A stretch of DNA of 7,611 bases from Brevibacillus sp. Its GTDB lineage: Bacteria; Bacillota; Bacilli; Brevibacillales; Brevibacillaceae. Position 1 is the first letter of the stretch, and each line of letters begins with the position of its first letter. The translations under genes and the position numbers were made by a program. The notes under the pieces are model-generated. The model was not told the origin of the DNA. It was given only the letters and a program-made list of their open reading frames with translations, and searched no databases. Location: the NCBI GenBank assembly GCA_029240815.1, contig JARDZO010000267.1, positions 1 through 7,611 of the forward strand, read 5' to 3'. Below are positions 5,624 through 7,611 of this stretch, one piece after another.

Positions 5624-6037
5624 GTGGAACAAAAAGTAGTAGGACAGACTGCCAGGGCGGGCTTTCAAATTGGGGTGAGGAGAGCGCTGGCCATTTCTCC
5701 TGAAGAAGCCTGGGACTTTTTGATGTCAGAACCAGGATTGAAATGTTGGCTGGGAACGTTCTCCTCCATACAAATTGAACCCAAGTTCAGCTTTGAATCT
5801 AAGGAAGGAATCAGCGGGGAGTTTCGCATTGTGAAGCCCTTTCTTCAAATCCGTCTGACCTGGAAGAAGAAAGAGTGGCAAAAGCCTAGTACATTGCAAA
5901 TTCGCTTTTTGAGCGGGGAGGCGAACAAAACGACCATTAGCTTTCATCAAGAGAATTTGAGCGATCAACAGGTGAGAGAAGAGATGAAGCTGCGCTGGGA
6001 AGATGTTCTGGAAAAGATAAGAGAAAGGCATGCCTAA
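5624..6037 (+). CDS. SRPBCC/AHSA1-type domain protein
   Basis: This is a 137-residue single-domain protein with the START-like SRPBCC fold of the Aha1-homologue group. The N-terminal strand and helix VRRALAISPEEAWDFLMS (18-35) lead to W42-L43-G44. Alternating strands follow, and the C-terminal part has the signature I-x-F-x-Q near 105-109 and a long amphipathic helix REEMKLRWEDVLEKI (118-132). Such proteins bind hydrophobic ligands in a deep pocket; the ligand here is unknown. I chose GTG at 5624, with AAGGGGAG about 9 bases upstream. An in-frame ATG at 5600 would add 8 residues that translate that site and has only a distant GAAGG. It is probably the second gene of an SDR operon and is closed by a terminator that overlaps its stop codon. 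Confidence 0.85.
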   Translation: MEQKVVGQTARAGFQIGVRRALAISPEEAWDFLMSEPGLKCWLGTFSSIQIEPKFSFESKEGISGEFRIVKPFLQIRLTWKKKEWQKPSTLQIRFLSGEANKTTISFHQENLSDQQVREEMKLRWEDVLEKIRERHA

Positions 6038-6055
6038 TTCACGCATGCCTTTTTT
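6024..6055 (+). terminator. Strong rho-independent terminator overlapping the SRPBCC stop
   Basis: AAAGGCATGC at 6024-6033 pairs perfectly with GCATGCCTTT at 6043-6052 around a 9-base loop, followed by Ts to 6055. The TAA stop (6035-6037) lies in the loop. On the minus strand the tail is TTTCTCTTATC, so it could also weakly terminate the convergent PNPOx-like gene, whose stop is at 6076. Confidence 0.9.
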
Positions 6056-6075
6056 GATATCCATATGGTAATACG

Positions 6076-6654
6076 TTAGGTAGAGGACTCCGGTACCTCA
6101 GAAAATCGCCGCCCAATAGGGGTCAATAGCCCATCCATGCTTTCGCTGTTTTTCTCTCGATGATAGGAGAGAAGTCCATCGTCCCCTTTGACCTCGGCCC
6201 ATTTCTGTAGGGTGTCCCGCTCGCCAGAATAGGAAAAGAAGGGAACGGAATAGCCGCATGAAGTTTTTACCGCATGCAAGGTTACAGCAATAATCTGACG
6301 CGCACCCGGAAGAGGTTCAAAATGGCTCACTATTTGCTCCCATTCGGGTGTCTCGGGTAAGATGACACGGCCCTTCCCGTACAATCGTAAAATCATGGGA
6401 GGCCCTTCAAATGCCGTGAACATAATGGTGATGCGCCCGTTTTCGTCCAGATGAGCGCTCGTTTCATTGCCGCTTCCCGTCAGATCCAAGTAAGCGACCT
6501 CCGTGGGGGACAAGATACGCAAAACGTCATATCCCTTCGGCGACAAATTGACGTGACCCTCTCCATCTAGAGGAGCAGATCCTACGAAAAAAATACGTTG
6601 CTTTTGAATGAAGGCTTCGTGTTCAGGTAATATCTCTGAAAAGAGTTTCCCCAT
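6076..6654 (-). CDS. Pyridoxamine 5'-phosphate oxidase-family (FMN split-barrel) protein
   Basis: This is a 192-residue cytosolic protein with the flavin-binding split-barrel fold of the PNPOx-like superfamily. Typical blocks are FFVGSAPLDGEGHVNLSPKG (22-41), YLDLTGSGNETSAHL (55-69), the strand GRITIMFTAF (73-82) and ILRLYGKG (88-95). In relatives these surround the FMN phosphate and the dimer interface. The C-terminal part contains CGYSVPFFSY, which is common in this subgroup and includes a cysteine of unknown role. True PdxH activity is unlikely, since these stand-alone proteins form a separate, mostly uncharacterised group. AGGAG lies 8 bases before ATG at 6654, whereas an upstream GTG overlaps the spacer and is not preferred. 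The gene is convergent with the SDR operon and divergent from the phosphotransferase gene across 99 bp. Confidence 0.87.
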   Translation of the reverse strand: MGKLFSEILPEHEAFIQKQRIFFVGSAPLDGEGHVNLSPKGYDVLRILSPTEVAYLDLTGSGNETSAHLDENGRITIMFTAFEGPPMILRLYGKGRVILPETPEWEQIVSHFEPLPGARQIIAVTLHAVKTSCGYSVPFFSYSGERDTLQKWAEVKGDDGLLSYHREKNSESMDGLLTPIGRRFSEVPESST

Positions 6655-6753
6655 TTCAAACACTCCTGTTCATCAATCATGTATGAAACATTAGATTCGA
6701 GCAACCTGCCTGCAATCCCTTTTAAGCTAACAACGCGAGAAAGGATGAAAACC
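6655..6753. promoter_or_regulatory. Divergent intergenic region, PNPOx-like and APH-like genes
   Basis: This 99-base space must hold the start signals for two divergent genes. Both ribosome binding sites are clear (AGGAG on the minus strand, AAAGG on the plus strand). On the minus strand, TTGCAG and TAATGT with a 16-base spacer form only a poor sigma-A match. I see no convincing plus-strand promoter and no strong inverted repeat. Confidence 0.3.
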
Positions 6754-7611
6754 ATGAATACTATCTTTGAAAATAAACTTCCGGAGCGTGTCCTGGAGTG
6801 GGTAGTCAACTCTGTGGATCCCAAAGGAAAGGTGCTTTCCGTTCAGCGGCTGTGCGGGGGAATCTCTTCCATGATTCATAGGATATCTTTACAGGTCAAT
6901 GATGGAGAACGAGAGGTTGTCGTGCGTCAGTTCGACAATCGGGATTGGCTGCGTGCTGAGCCCGATCTGGCCTTACACGAGGCAGAAAGTCTTCGTTTCG
7001 CAGCCGGGCCAGGACTGCCTACTCCACAGCTCATTGCAAGTGATGATTATGGAGAGCGGTGCGGCGTGCCTGCCGTGTTAATGACCAGATTAGAAGGTGC
7101 CGTTGTATTGAACCCGCAAGATATGGAAGGGTGGGTAAACGGACTGGCACAAGCTCTCGTGCGGATCCATGAAAAGAAAGCATGCGACTTCCCATGGTCT
7201 TACTTTTCCTACAATGACATTCATACGCTGGAAACTCCGGAATGGGTGAAACATCCTCAGGTCTGGCAATCAGTGATCGAATATGTCAAACAGCCATATC
7301 CCGCATTCAGGGAGTGCTTCATACATAGAGACTACCATCCGACCAATGTTTTGTGGACCGATCACACCGTGAGTGGGGTGGTTGATTGGGTAAATGCATG
7401 CCGTGGACCAGCCGGGATCGATATTGGCCACTGTCGGGTGAATCTCGCGCAGTTGTTTGACGCAGCGACAGCTGATGCCTTTTTGACTGCTTACCAGAGC
7501 TATGCCGGCGAATCGTTTCGCTACGATCCATATTGGGATCTCTTGTCCTTGACCGACATTCTTTTTGGAAAGCCTCAAGTATATGCAGGCTGGACAGCAT
7601 TAGGCGTAACT
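6754..7611 (+). CDS. Aminoglycoside phosphotransferase (APH)-family kinase, partial at right edge
   Basis: This frame starts at ATG 6754 and is still open after 286 codons at the window end, so the C-terminus is missing. It has the small-molecule kinase fold of the APH/choline-kinase group. A glycine-rich start (CGGISS, 34-39) is followed by strand VVVRQF (55-60), where R58 stands at the usual lysine/arginine position. The catalytic loop is HRDYHPTN (H191 to N198, with D193 as base), and the metal-binding DFG-like aspartate is in VDWVNACRGPAGIDIGH (D211). These motifs are intact, so the enzyme is probably active. Its substrate may be an antibiotic, choline, homoserine or another alcohol. Resistance cannot be inferred from family alone. 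AAAGG lies 9 bases before this ATG. Another in-frame ATG three codons earlier sits too close to it. Confidence 0.92.
   Translation, partial: MNTIFENKLPERVLEWVVNSVDPKGKVLSVQRLCGGISSMIHRISLQVNDGEREVVVRQFDNRDWLRAEPDLALHEAESLRFAAGPGLPTPQLIASDDYGERCGVPAVLMTRLEGAVVLNPQDMEGWVNGLAQALVRIHEKKACDFPWSYFSYNDIHTLETPEWVKHPQVWQSVIEYVKQPYPAFRECFIHRDYHPTNVLWTDHTVSGVVDWVNACRGPAGIDIGHCRVNLAQLFDAATADAFLTAYQSYAGESFRYDPYWDLLSLTDILFGKPQVYAGWTALGVT

Noticed and set aside
5285..5668. Minus-strand frame of 127 codons under the SDR 3' end
   Set aside because: It is antisense to the conserved SDR catalytic region, with no domain or start signal.
5726..6064. Minus-strand frame of 112 codons under the SRPBCC gene
   Set aside because: It would have to be transcribed through the terminator at 6024-6055 and mirrors a well-supported gene.
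7270..7600. Two minus-strand frames at the right edge
   Set aside because: They lie antisense to the catalytic loop of the APH-like kinase, which explains the region fully.

Overview
The window looks like chromosomal DNA from a low-to-mid GC Gram-positive of the Brevibacillus/Paenibacillus type. Nearly every gene has a strong AGGAGG-like ribosome binding site 7-9 bases before the start, one gene starts with GTG, and gene ends carry short GC-rich hairpins with T-runs. Protein flavour also fits (MFS exporter, Hsp31-like PfpI, DUF3626, SDR, AHSA1-type SRPBCC). The genus is an inference from style, not from a marker gene.

Layout. Positions 1-385 are AT-rich and hold no complete gene. They contain a possible C-terminal tail of a left-hand gene (ends at 72), a 15-bp perfect hairpin (101-136), a 10-bp perfect hairpin (231-257), and three abutting 20-bp direct repeats (303-362) followed at once by TGTACA (365-370). 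This last arrangement resembles the end of a Tn7/Tn5053-like transposon, with multiple transposase-binding sites and a terminal TGT/ACA. If so, the element body lies to the left of the window. The junction is 15 bp from the stop codon of the next gene.

Positions 386-3287 are a minus-strand cluster in the order pfpI-like glutamine amidotransferase-fold protein, MFS exporter, LysR regulator. A hairpin follows each of the first two genes. The set reads as a stress/efflux locus: a Hsp31-like aldehyde or damage-control protein, a DHA1-type drug exporter and a probable local regulator. A candidate sigma-A promoter with an overlapping 7-5-7 inverted repeat precedes pfpI, with a 16-bp perfect palindrome further upstream.

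Positions 3544-4680 (minus) encode a DUF3626 protein of unknown function. A divergent pair of genes follows on the plus strand: a classical SDR oxidoreductase (4833-5588) and an AHSA1-type SRPBCC protein (5624-6037), 35 bp apart and closed by a terminator that overlaps the second stop codon. A minus-strand PNPOx-like flavin-binding protein (6076-6654) is convergent with them. It is divergent from an APH/choline-kinase-like phosphotransferase that starts at 6754 and runs off the right edge.

Most of the window is ordinary accessory-metabolism sequence. The parts that most merit follow-up are the putative transposon end at the left edge, the uncharacterised DUF3626 protein, and the palindromic control region in front of pfpI.
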